From assembly GCA_002803225.1 (NCBI GenBank), contig NXFV01001530.1, forward strand, positions 1 through 64,000: a DNA stretch of 64,000 bases, read 5' to 3'. This stretch comes from Gamarada debralockiae. Taxonomy: Eukaryota > Ascomycota > Leotiomycetes > Helotiales > Hyphodiscaceae. The stretch's first letter is position 1. Every line of letters begins with the position of its first letter. The position numbers and the translations under genes were made by a program. Positions 25,381-35,423 of this stretch are shown here, piece after piece. The notes beneath the pieces are model-generated. The model saw nothing but the letters and a program-made list of their open reading frames with translations, did no database searches and was not told the DNA's origin.

Positions 25381-28300
25381 ATAAAGGAGATAGCGAGATA
25401 GGGTTAGGCTTTATAAGCTCGATAATAATTCGCCTTAGGGAGGAAGAGCTTAGATTGAGAAATATATATTAACAAATAAGGACCAAGAGAATCTCGACTA
25501 CTATACTAGAGTAGCCTTTTAGGCTCTTGATTTACAAGAAGACCTTGATATTAGAGAGGGTCAAGGTAACTTTAATTTTGACGAGCCGCAAATTCCTGAA
25601 GAAGGTATTAATAAGGAAGATTTTATTAAATATAATAATAATACTATCTTAACAGACTTAGAGAATAAAGAGGACAATATAGATTGATTTGATTACAAAT
25701 GAAATTAGACTTAATTGATCTTGATTTGCTATTAGAGCTTTGCCTTGTGTTTTATATAAAGGGAAATAAAAATACTAATATTAAATTCTTCGAATTTTAA
25801 AGTCAAATTCGAAGTTTAAGAAGGGGGAACTTAAACTGGGTCCGGTTTCTTTGACTTCTGTATAACTAAAACCACGATAAGACTAGGTTAGTCTTTTTAA
25901 TTAAGGAAATACATTAATTCGAAAGTAAGATGTCTTTAATAAAGACTATTTAATATAACCTTATAGAATTTCTAGAGAAATACAAAGTAGTTTAGTGATT
26001 TCCAGACACTATCGCGTAATAAAAAGCTTCACTTGATCGTTATGTAATATAAATATTGAGCTTCTAAATCGGCCAAACGCTTGTTTACAAAGTAAATAAG
26101 CTCACAGATCTATGTATATTACTAATTTAAACTCATATAATATCTAAACTACTAGAAAACTCGAGGTTTTAAAATCGCGATTTAAATTTAATCACGGGGG
26201 CCAAGAAACTAGGCCTGGTTTTTAATTCCCCTACCTAAAATCTTAAATTCAAGACACTATTTCTAAATCGATTTTTATTTTTTATAAAGATAATTCAAAA
26301 GAAGATACTTAATATTTACCTGTGATTTTCTTATCTATTTAGATTATATTACGGCTACTATAGGACGGTATCAAGAAGACTAACCCTATAGAACTATCCC
26401 GGTACTAAAATCAATATCACAACGCCAAAATACTACTATTAATATGTTAACCTATACTTTATTAGGCTACTAAAGCTGAATTCCTCGATAAGGGCCCCTT
26501 CCTCTACCTCCCTGTTTATTCTTACTAACTACGCGTACAGCTCGTTGTCTCTATTGCTATCGTCAAACGAAGCGCGGCCTTAACCTCCCTCAGCACCAAG
26601 ATAGCAGCTTCCTAACCTCAATAGCGATCTACTGACTATATAAACCGAGTACCTAGAACACCTTGTTTCTACTATAAATAGGAGACAAACAAGAACGGGG
26701 TTAGAGAACCTTCTAGGCAAACTAAGTGCCACCGCCCTACTACAAATCCAGGCGACCCTCCTCTATATGGCAAAGACCCTTAGGGAGTAGATACTGTGTT
26801 TCAAATGCTACCACCAGTACTACGACCTTCGTCTGTGGTCACCGGAACACGGACAGGACAAACACCTACTCCAAATGGGTTAGGGATACTTTGTAAGACT
26901 TCTGATAGTCGATACAAACAGATCAAGAAGGAAAACTAGAAGACTAGGCCTAGAAGAGATGTTTCTAAGGCAAATCAAAACGCAAAGAGGGACAAGCGTA
27001 TTCTGCCGTACGACTTCAAGATCTTTATACTTAGTAGTAAGCCGCAACGGAATAACGATAGTAAGGAGAAAAGAGAGGGAGAGTATATTCCAAAACTATT
27101 ATTAAGCGAGCGTACCTTTCTTAAGGTTAATAAACAGTTAAACGACTAAGGATTATACTTCCGATAACTTATCTCTAGGAATAGCCACTAGGGGACCTAT
27201 TATACCAATCACAAGCTATAGCTCGATACCTTGAAACCCATTAAGTTATTAATCTAGAAACTAGACAATATATCAACAAAATCAAAGGCAAAGAACAAGA
27301 GGGGAGAAGGGCTAAGTAATACACTAGCGGTCTTAGAGGGTTTTATTTATACTAGTTGGCCAATAGACTGTCTTTCTCTTAGGCCGCTGCTAGATACAAA
27401 TAGGTATAGTCTAAAGGATTCTATATTCTAGAAGGTTTATATTAAACTGCGCTCTAGTATATTTATTCTATAAGATAGATCTCAAGCTCGTTCTTATATA
27501 CCTTCTAGTTAAGCTCCTTCTCATACACTAATTCGAACACTTACGAGAGACAGTGTCCTCTTAACAACCGAAACTAATTCTCCTAAGGTCAAAATCGAAG
27601 ACAAAGACCTCCGATTCTCCCTAGGAAATCTAATAAAGCTAGTTGTTAAAGAGGTTATGTTTTTTGACCTTATATTATTATCTCCACTATACCCCCAGAT
27701 AGATAAGAATATTAAGTAGGAGCCTAAAGAGAGTATTACTAATGGACCACGCAAGCCCAAGGAGGAAAAGTTGACTAAACAGTAATAAGCAAGGCTCGCA
27801 AAGGTATAGTGGGAGCTCGCCTATTTATTTAAGCAAAAGTGCCTAGGGGAGGACCTTGCCGTAAACTTAAAAGGTAATTCCGGAGATAATAATAAGGAGA
27901 ACGACGACAATTATATATAGCCAAAGACTACTTAGCAGATAGCTACCGCTACTTCACACAAGAGAAATCTAAGTATAACGACTACAATAGATTCCTAGCT
28001 AGCTAAAAAGCGTCTATCTAATTAAAGGCGCAACCCTCTCGAGAATTTCAAACGAGGTTACAACCCCAAGGAGAAGGAGAAGCAAATAGAGGGAGAGCGA
28101 CAAAGAGAGGTACAAGAGGAACAAAAAAAGAGGAAGAAGAAGAACACTAGCACAAGGGGCAGGAGTAGTAGAGGTAAGAGGAAGACAACGACCTAGATTC
28201 AAGGGAGTTTAAGGGACATGTTTAATATATAAATCAAAGGCTTTCTTCAAGAGAGATATCAATCTTTAAGGTAATATTCAATATACAGACATACTTCAAC

Positions 28301-28960
28301 AGGCAGACTAACTTCTTATTTTACAACTACAATAGTCCTCTTTTGGTTTTACTTCAAGAATAACCTAGTCTTACTCTATTTAATAGCTTAAATATACTTA
28401 CTTTTTTTAACTCATATACTTTAAATTAATGAAATACCGGCTCCGGTTTGTAAACCCCCTCTTGATAGAGATAATACAATCAAGACAATAGGTAGATATT
28501 TAATTTAGGTCAATAATTCACTTCTAAAATATTCGCCTATAATAGTAGAGATCTTGCAACCTTCGTCTCTCTTTCTCTTCTTTAAGAACAACCTTATTCA
28601 CGAAGTCTTCAAATCGTTCGTTTATGCCATTAAAGCCTTTAAATATAATCGATTACTATGTCTTATAACGAAGCTTCTATTTACGACGTCCCCAATAATA
28701 AGACCGGTCTCGCGAGTAGTATATTCACTCTACTACTAGTCCTCTCGTTATATTGACAAGAGGCTGGTCGTAGAGCGGATCCACTACCCCACTCTCCTCA
28801 ACGACCTACTGCTACCGCTGCTCTAGCTACGCTAAAGGCCAAGAAGAACTCGCCCAATTTCGATAAGATTATAAAGCTCCCCGTTCTCCGCGAGCTTTAA
28901 ATCAAAAAAAAATTCTCGAATCCGGAGTGTCTATCGAACAAGGAAGCCGCCGCCGCATAC
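25381..28960. other. RIP-like AT-rich filler with patches of less mutated sequence
   Basis: Mostly AT-rich and stop-dense. Short better-preserved stretches appear at about 26560-27000 and 27740-28200, the latter Glu/Lys-rich on plus. No family could be recognised. Confidence 0.35.
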
Positions 28961-29440
28961 TAGTACGGTGAAGTTCAGTAAGTCAAGTGTAGTAATTACA
29001 AGTAAAAGAAGGGTCCTTTCAAAGACTACGTGCGCCTTAAGGGCTTCTTTGGAGGTACCTATTGTAATTGCAAGGTTAATGATGAGTATACGAGATGTAG
29101 CTTCTTCTGTAAGTTCTACTTCTTTATTAAAACAGGTATTAGTATATCTAATATCTTTGTAGCGGAAGATGATACTCCCAAGTCTTCGCGCCGTCGCCCG
29201 GCCCCCCCTCGACCTTTCCTCGACCCCTCCCTCGCAGCACCTCCTCGACTACAACCACAACAGATGCTTGCGGCCGGCCCTCCCTTGGTCGACTAGCCAG
29301 CAGAACTTGGCCTCGCAAAGGCGCAAGCGATAACGTCGGACCAGCGCAAGCTAGAGATTAAGAAGAGAGAGAGAGAGATTGCGGTGTTAAGAGAGGCGGA
29401 GGAGTTTGAGGACAGATTCTTTTTTGGTAGTGATTAGATA
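28960..29440 (+). pseudogene. Relic of a Cys-rich (DUF3716-like) fungal repeat-associated protein
   Basis: The plus frame shows KCSNYK-stop-KKGPFKDYV...GFFGGTYCNCKVNDEYTRCSF. This resembles the C-x2-C ... GPF-x2-C ... C-x2-C ... RCSF pattern of DUF3716-type proteins found in many copies in fungal genomes. A Pro/Arg-rich linker and, after a stop at about 29295, a charged helix (KREREIAVLREAEEFEDRFF) follow. Several in-frame stops and lost cysteines show it is not functional. The stretch 29180-29340 is GC-rich compared with the rest of the island, so it escaped or postdates the mutation. The family match is by pattern only. Confidence 0.4.
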
Positions 29441-29649
29441 CGAATACCAGTGATTGGCCTACGGGCATTACTCCTCTCGATCTACTGTACTCCTCCCCTT
29501 CGTTCAACTCGATATATCCTAAGGTATGTCTAACTAAGCTTTTGATTTTGGAACACCATCTTTTTTACTATGGTGACGCAGTACTGAAAAAGATGGCCAA
29601 TAAAAACCGTCATAGTCTTACCTCATCTGGTTAGGAACTGGCAGAATCG

Positions 29650-29682
29650 TTTTTTGGAAAAAAGTCCATATGACCCGCCATA
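29650..29682 (-). repeat. Right terminal inverted repeat
   Basis: 33 bp, exact reverse complement of the left repeat; followed directly by CTACG at 29683-29687. Confidence 0.9.
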
Positions 29683-29923
29683 CTACGGAAGCCTCGGGAC
29701 TGCCAAAAGAAATCGAGCGATTGTGTGGACTTTGATATACGGTACGCCGCTGAACATATCAAACTAGGGTCCTATTCGGAAAGCAGTCATCATCGTGCGC
29801 ACACTTTGCAGAAAGGGTCGTCTCGCTCTCATACGGGATTGTAAATCGTACTCGAGATTACTGCGCCTCTAAAAGCCCCTCCACTCCCCCACCATCGCAT
29901 TGAAGTCCTCTCTTGTCTCTTCC

Positions 29924-31915
29924 ATGAGAAGACCGAGTCTTTTTCTGCGGGATAACGTACATCATCAGTCTACGCCAGCCTTACTCCGCCGACTCGGAAA
30001 TACCACTCGACAACGCACAATTACTTGGGAACGCTCGGCGCATTCGCTCCCCCCTTACAATTCGTCCTCTACACTCGCATTTCAAGTCCAACATACCCGA
30101 AAACCTTACGTCTCAAGGACGCAAACCAGAATACCCATTCAATCCGACGCAAGAGCATTCTCGCACTTCGGCAAACCCGATCCACCGAGTCAGCATTCGA
30201 AACAGGACTTTGACATACTTAAACCCTCGAACTTCCTTCCCCCTCCGAAGCAGAGCAGTGCTGGTTTTTGGGTCACAGTAATAGTTGTCGCAGCCATCAG
30301 CGGGACAGTCCTCTTTTCCGCATCTCCGAATCATAAGAAACATACCCACCAACAGGCGCAAGAGCCTGAAGAGCAAACCAAATTCGAAAGCAGAATCATA
30401 AATCCGGACAATATGACCAGAGAAGCTCTTCCTGGGCGGCCTGGGACGTTGACCCCAGACCAGGAAGAGAAGTTGAAAGAGTTCTGGGTCGCAACTCTAC
30501 AAGTCTTCGGGGTGTTGGATTCGAAGGAAACCAACGGCAATGGACATGCGGACCGCAACAGAGAGAGAAGTGATTCAAAGCTCTCTGATAAAAAGCCAAA
30601 GAAGAAGAGAATGTCTCTATTTCGAAGCAAGAATAAGGACGACGATGCAGCATCGACGACCTCTACAGAGTCAGGGGCACATACCCCAGCTGGGGAAGAC
30701 GACAAATATGGGCAAACGAAGGAATTCCACGAGGCATTAGCAAATCTGTCTCCAGAGACACTGCGAGCTACGTTTTGGAGTATGGTGAAGCATGATCATC
30801 CTGATGGACTTCTATTACGATTCCTGAGAGCAAGAAAATGGGATGTGGAGAAAGCCTTGGTCATGATGGTGTCTACCATGAGATGGAGATCTTCGGACAT
30901 GCACGTGGATGATGATATTATGTGGAACGGGGAAATGAAAGCTTTGGAAGATTCACAGGGGAATGACCCTGCGAAGAAGAAATTCGGGGAAGATTTCCTT
31001 GAACAGTTGAGATTGGGGAAAAGCTTTCTACATGGAACGGATAAAGAGGGGAGACCGATGTGCTTTGTGAGGGTTCGACTTCACAAGCAAGGAGAGCAGA
31101 GTGAGGAGAGTCTCGAGAGATATACTGTCTTCGTGATTGAATCCGCAAGGATGATTCTATCCCCTCCCGTCGATACAGCTGTAAGTCCGAAGAACTCTAC
31201 CAAAGATTTTTCTAACTCCCCGTAGTGCGTCGTTTTTGACATGACCGGATTCTCAATGGCAAACATGGACTACGCCCCCGTAAAATTTATGATTAAATGC
31301 TTCGAAGCAAATTACCCTGAAAGTCTCGGCGTAGTCCTCGTCCACAAAGCACCCTGGATCTTCCAAGGGATCTGGAAAATCATCAAAGGCTGGCTAGATC
31401 CCGTTGTAGCCAGCAAAGTACACTTCACAAACGACCACGAGATGGAAGACTTTGTCCCGAAATCCCATATTATCAAGGAGCTGCACGGAGATGAGGACTG
31501 GGAATACAAATACAGCGAGCCGGTACTTGGCGAGAATGATAAGATGAAGGATCTTGAGACTAGAGACAAGTTGCTTGAGGAACGCAAGGGTATTGTGGAT
31601 GAGTACGAGAAGGCGACGGTGGAGTGGGTTAAGGGGGGAGATGCGGCGGCGTTGAAAGTTAAGAGGAATGAGCTTGCGCTTAAGCTGAGGGATGATTATT
31701 GGAGGCTTGACCCGTATATTCGGGCAAGGTCGTACTATGATCGTATAGGGATGATTCAACCTGGTGGGAAGTTGCAATTCTATCCAGGGCAGACGATTGA
31801 GCCTGAACCTGTGGCAACAAAGACTGAGGCTCCTGCAGCTGTATCTGCTGAAGCTGCCCCTACAACCAATGGAGGACCCGTGCCGCATCAGCACTCAGCG
31901 GACGATGTGGATTGA
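29924..31915 (+). CDS. CSR1-like SEC14 (CRAL-TRIO) phosphatidylinositol-transfer protein with mitochondrial-type N-terminus
   Basis: A 648-residue protein; exons 29924-31180 and 31226-31915 with a 45-nt intron. From Met164 on it follows yeast Csr1/Sfh2-type proteins: GRPGTLTPDQEEKLKEFW, the CRAL-TRIO N lobe (LLRFLRARKWDVEKAL), then the lipid-binding lobe with VVFDMTGFSMANMDY and YPESLGVVLVHKAPWIF. Csr1 transfers phosphatidylinositol and affects lipid turnover. Upstream, the same open frame adds 163 residues. These have an Arg/Ser-rich, nearly acid-free start (MRRPSLFLRDNV...) and one hydrophobic segment at residues 115-133, as in an imported, membrane-anchored mitochondrial protein. The true start could be 29924 or the ATG at 30413; the long version is preferred because the frame is continuous and looks like a presequence. 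Confidence 0.88.
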
Positions 31916-32358
31916 GCCTCTAGAGGATACGGGAGGATCTAATTTGGGGTTTGGGATGGGCTGGAGGCGGCCGCAGAGGATTTGTATGAATATGAAAGGG
32001 GTGCATAGGGGCCGGTGTTCTGGTATGCGTTTGTGTATACAGGATAGATGATTTGCATCAAGTCTACCTCCCAGCATTTGGAAAGCCATATTTTGCACAA
32101 TAGAGCCGCAGCTGTAACGTCAGCATACCACTCTAATCCAAACGCAATCTTGATCATCTTTACTTTTTGTATTCATGAAATGTGTTCTACAACTACAGCA
32201 TCCATACTCCACCTTATGCTATCCCCAGCCAGCAATTCCACCAGAATGGCCATACGCGCCAATTCTTTCATACTATTCATCAACTGCAACTCACTCCAAA
32301 CATCGCACCACTCTATTTTCCCACCTACCACCTCAACGCCAAGCAGCACTCCATTCCT
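31916..32358. other. Convergent intergenic region, CSR1-like/HNT1
   Basis: 443 bp between two stop codons facing each other. It should contain both 3' UTRs and polyadenylation sites. No gene seen. Confidence 0.4.
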
Positions 32359-33087
32359 TTACATCTTCGACTTTATATCCGCGAACAACGCCTTCAGCTT
32401 ATCCATATCCGTCTTCTGTTGTGGCCATCCAATCGACATTCCCTCCTCTGCGTTTGGTTTGGGGATCTAATATCACATATTAGCACAGTTCCCATTTCTA
32501 TCTCCAGCTACCCTTCCCTCTCCTAAGACCAGTGTATGTAATTGCTTACCATATGGAAATGCACATGATCAACCTCCTGATGCGCAATTCGTCCATTATT
32601 CTGCAACACATTATAATTCTCTGCTCCAGTCGCTTTGACGAGTTTCTTCACTACTGGCTATTTGCGCCATCAGCTCATGCTCCCACATTATCCCTTCCTC
32701 CCCAGTATCTATCCCTCCTAATGCCAGCCCCAAAAAGTTCCTGTATATATGGGTTTTCGTGTGGGGTAAGACGTACCAGAATCTCTGTGAGTTGGTCATC
32801 AGGAATATCGATGAGTTTCTCGCCGTGGTGTTTGGGGATCACAAGCTATGCGCCAGACAACAATTAGCTATATCCTTTTTGAGATTTGAAGGGGTAGGGT
32901 TCGTACAGCGTGGCCCTTCGAGAGAGGGTTGATATCCAAGAATGCGAGGACTTTGTCAGATTCGAAGAGCTTGAAGGAGGGGATGTCTCCTGTTGTTTGT
33001 TAGCATTGTGCTCCATTGCTTTCTTGCTCAATTGAGGGGAATACCTTTGACTATCTTGCAGAATATGCAGGCAGCGCTTGAAGCCAT
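32359..33087 (-). CDS. HNT1: HIT-family adenosine 5'-monophosphoramidase (Hnt1/HINT1)
   Basis: A 136-residue histidine-triad nucleotide hydrolase that splits AMP-lysine and related phosphoramidates. Exons: 33045-33087, 32907-32989, 32777-32845, 32550-32657, 32359-32466; introns 55, 61, 119 and 83 nt, all in frame. The N-terminus [14 protein letters not shown] matches the family. The HIT motif HVHFH is at residues 96-100, where the central histidine is the nucleophile. Other conserved blocks are [13 protein letters not shown] and LVIPKHH. The length is as expected for Hnt1. Introns 3 and 4 are longer than most here. It is probably cytosolic/nuclear. Confidence 0.94.
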
Positions 33088-34268
33088 TATGGAGGTTTGT
33101 TTGGAGAAAAGGGGGTTGGAGTTGGAGAGAGGAGTATTTGGGGAGTTGAGGGACGTGGAATGAAGTAATCGCGGGGTTATGGAAGAAACTCGGGAGCCGG
33201 GATGTCTGGTTTTGGATGGCTACACGTGATTATGCCCCTTTAAAGGGCTTCAAGGCTTTGGAGTTGGAAAGAGGATCTAAATGAGGTAAAGCCCTGAGAT
33301 TAAGTGAGATGATTATCAGATATGTTCAATTGCTGCACCTGGTTACCGATGGGAGAGTATGGGACTGTTATAACAGGCGCGCTGCGGGCCTGCTTTCACT
33401 CCTCTTTTCCACTAGAATAATTTCCATGCTTTTGAACTCTCTAGAAACGAAATAACTGCAGAATATATTTTAGAGAGCAGAAATCTGGGTTGTGGTGTTG
33501 GAAGGGGGGGCTGCCTGATGTCCCAGGTGCTTAAAATCGGCAAACTTCTTTGGTGGCTTATAATTCAAAATAGCAATTTCTATCCCTTGGAGTGGGACAA
33601 ACTACCAGAATTCATTTCTTGTAAGTTTTCCCCAAGCTGTACCTGAAAATATATCAAAACTAACATCTCCCCAGGCCTTTTACCAGAGATGACCGTGGTT
33701 CATGCCCATAATACTCCATTCCTCCAATCTTTGAAACCCAATTTCTGTTCAACAGAATCTCTTTTTGATTTTTTCTTTTCTTGATATTGTGTTCTACGTC
33801 TTCAAAGGGCTTTTTCCCTTCCTCTTTTTGCAAAATTTTTTGCTCAAGCTGCTAAGCGAGGTTTTGCCGTGGCTAGTGAGCCTCAAGAGCAGGGTTGTAG
33901 TGGCAACTTTTTGGTGGAGTTAGACGAAGTAGCTCATAATCCATTGGAGTATTATGAGCATGAACCACGGTCATCTCTGGTAAAGGCAGGAAGTTACGTG
34001 CCTACTTGTTCTTACACATCTTTTTATGAATCTGCCCGAGGTGGAGTGCAAAAGAGTGACACTTCATCACCAAAACAAGCAGCATCATCAAATCTCGAAA
34101 CAAGCGAGCGCAAGGCACCAAGAAAACAACCTCCATTTACTAGCTGCCTTCTACTTCGCCAACTACAATAGCCATATCGGACCCATACCTATTGACCTGA
34201 GTGCAAGTCCATCTCCCAGTCCTCAAATTATCTCACCTGAATACAAACACAAAGCTTGAGACACCAAA
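33088..34268. other. Divergent intergenic region, HNT1/MOG1
   Basis: About 1.2 kb that should contain both promoters. It also carries a 43-nt inverted repeat (33676-33718 and 33945-33986), annotated separately. The open frame at 33869-34171 (+) overlaps the right arm and is not recognised. Confidence 0.4.
33676..33986. repeat. Long inverted repeat with about 226-nt spacer
   Basis: The arm 33676-33718 contains TTACCAGAGATGACCGTGG and TTCATGCCCATAATACTCCA. The arm 33945-33986 is its reverse complement with one substitution and one T-run length difference. The spacer is T-rich and unrelated. It could be a small foldback element or a strong hairpin in any transcript crossing it. No target duplication could be assigned. 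Confidence 0.75.
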
Positions 34269-34998
34269 ATGACAACATTTCGAAGCACGCCACTCTTTGG
34301 CGGAGCTCTTATCGTCGACCTACCATCAACATTCGCCGACGTCAGGTGAGTCGGCCCATTAATCCCCCTTTGTACCCCAAGTTACTAACACAGGCAGCAC
34401 AATCCGCCAAGTCCCCGACCACCAAGAAGTCTATATCGACAAAGATGGCTTCACATCCATCATCTTCGACATCACAGAGCGCGTTGGCCCGCCAGGAAGC
34501 GGCCCCGCTATTGATGGCGCGGCTATGACTACCCATCTCGAGGATATCGTTGATTCTGATGTCGATACTGTCAAGGTGTGGAGTACCAGTGATACGAAGT
34601 ATTCGAAGTTGCCGTACGTCTTCCTTCCCATCCCCATCACCTCGCCCTCAGCCTCATCCCTAACATCACGTGTTCATCGACCAAAACTAACATCAAACAG
34701 AGAAGGAACACCAGCCTACACACTCATTGCTACTCAAACGCCTCCCCCAGGCCCGGAATCCAGTGCCACAGCCCCAGTCTTCACCGCCATCGTCATGAAT
34801 CTGATCAGATTGGAGGAAGAGAGTACAGATATCCTCATCACGATCAATGTACCGCACATTAAAGGCGAGTATACTGAAGAAGAAGTCGATTTGCAGATGG
34901 GGAAGCAGGGAAGGCTCATTAGTGATGCGGTGGAGTTTGCAGCCAGGATTTGGGAAACATTTAAGATTAAGGATTGGAGTTTGTTTCAAGAGGTTTAG
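34269..34998 (+). CDS. MOG1: Ran-binding nuclear import factor Mog1 (RANGRF)
   Basis: A 196-residue protein that binds Ran GTPase and stimulates nucleotide release, supporting nuclear import. Exons: 34269-34345, 34398-34613, 34701-34998; introns 52 and 87 nt. The first acceptor is the second AG of ACAGGCAG, which alone keeps frame. Family blocks: LFGGALIVDLPSTFADVS at the N-terminus, IRQVPDHQEVYID, then a DIL-type beta strand region and the GRLISDAVEFAARIWETF helix. The length fits fungal Mog1. It converges with the GCNA-like gene across 425 bp. Confidence 0.92.
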
Positions 34999-35423
34999 AT
35001 GAGGATGGGATCTGGGATAGGATAGAGACAGGGAAAGAGGGTTGGATAGGAGAGTCAAATGGATTGGGTGAATGGTCTGATATGGGTTGGCTACAGGATG
35101 GATATGAACACGGCTTTGATCAGTGATGGATGGAAATCGGGCTTGAGCTTGTTAGGAATGCAGGTTAATTTTGACGATGAAGAGGAAAGGGATTTCATGG
35201 CAGTTCTCCTGGGATACGATGATGGGTCACGGACATTCCAATGGATTCGGAATAAGTCAGATAGGTAGCTTAGCCTACGTAGCACATATACAAATGATAA
35301 CAGTAAGGCAATTCGGCAATTCTCTTGAGCCTCTTCTAAATGCTTTGTTGCCTAAGTACTCCACACACGTCAAAGGACTCCGACCACGACAATCAGAATT
35401 CCCATACACCCCGATTCCCGAAT
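34999..35423. other. Convergent intergenic region, MOG1/GCNA-like gene
   Basis: 425 bp between facing stop codons; expected to hold 3' UTRs. Short frames on both strands are unrecognised. Confidence 0.4.

Larger units (their letters stand above)
19403..29687. mobile_element. About 10.3-kb AT-rich element with terminal inverted repeats and 5-bp target duplication
   Basis: A perfect 33-bp inverted repeat marks both ends: 19408-19440 and 29650-29682, each beginning TATGGCGGGTCATATGGAC at the outer edge. CTACG flanks it at 19403-19407 and 29683-29687, as a 5-bp target duplication would. Degenerate similarity continues inward for about 100 bp, including a subterminal hairpin with ATCTTTTT/AAAAAGAT arms at both ends (about 19487-19522 and 29566-29596). 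Between 19577 and 27520 no frame on either strand is open for 60 codons; TAA and TAG are dense, as after RIP. Two mutated coding relics inside are annotated separately. Integrases and some DNA transposases give 4-6 bp duplications; the superfamily is not assigned. Nested insertions are possible. Confidence 0.75.

Noticed and set aside
19403..29687. Starship-type giant element
   Set aside because: Far smaller than typical Starships, no recognisable DUF3435 tyrosine-recombinase captain at the left end, and clear inverted repeats with a 5-bp duplication instead.
32658..32776. 119-nt intron 3 of HNT1 as another introner copy
   Set aside because: The sequence is unrelated to the ACO1 pair; ordinary long intron.
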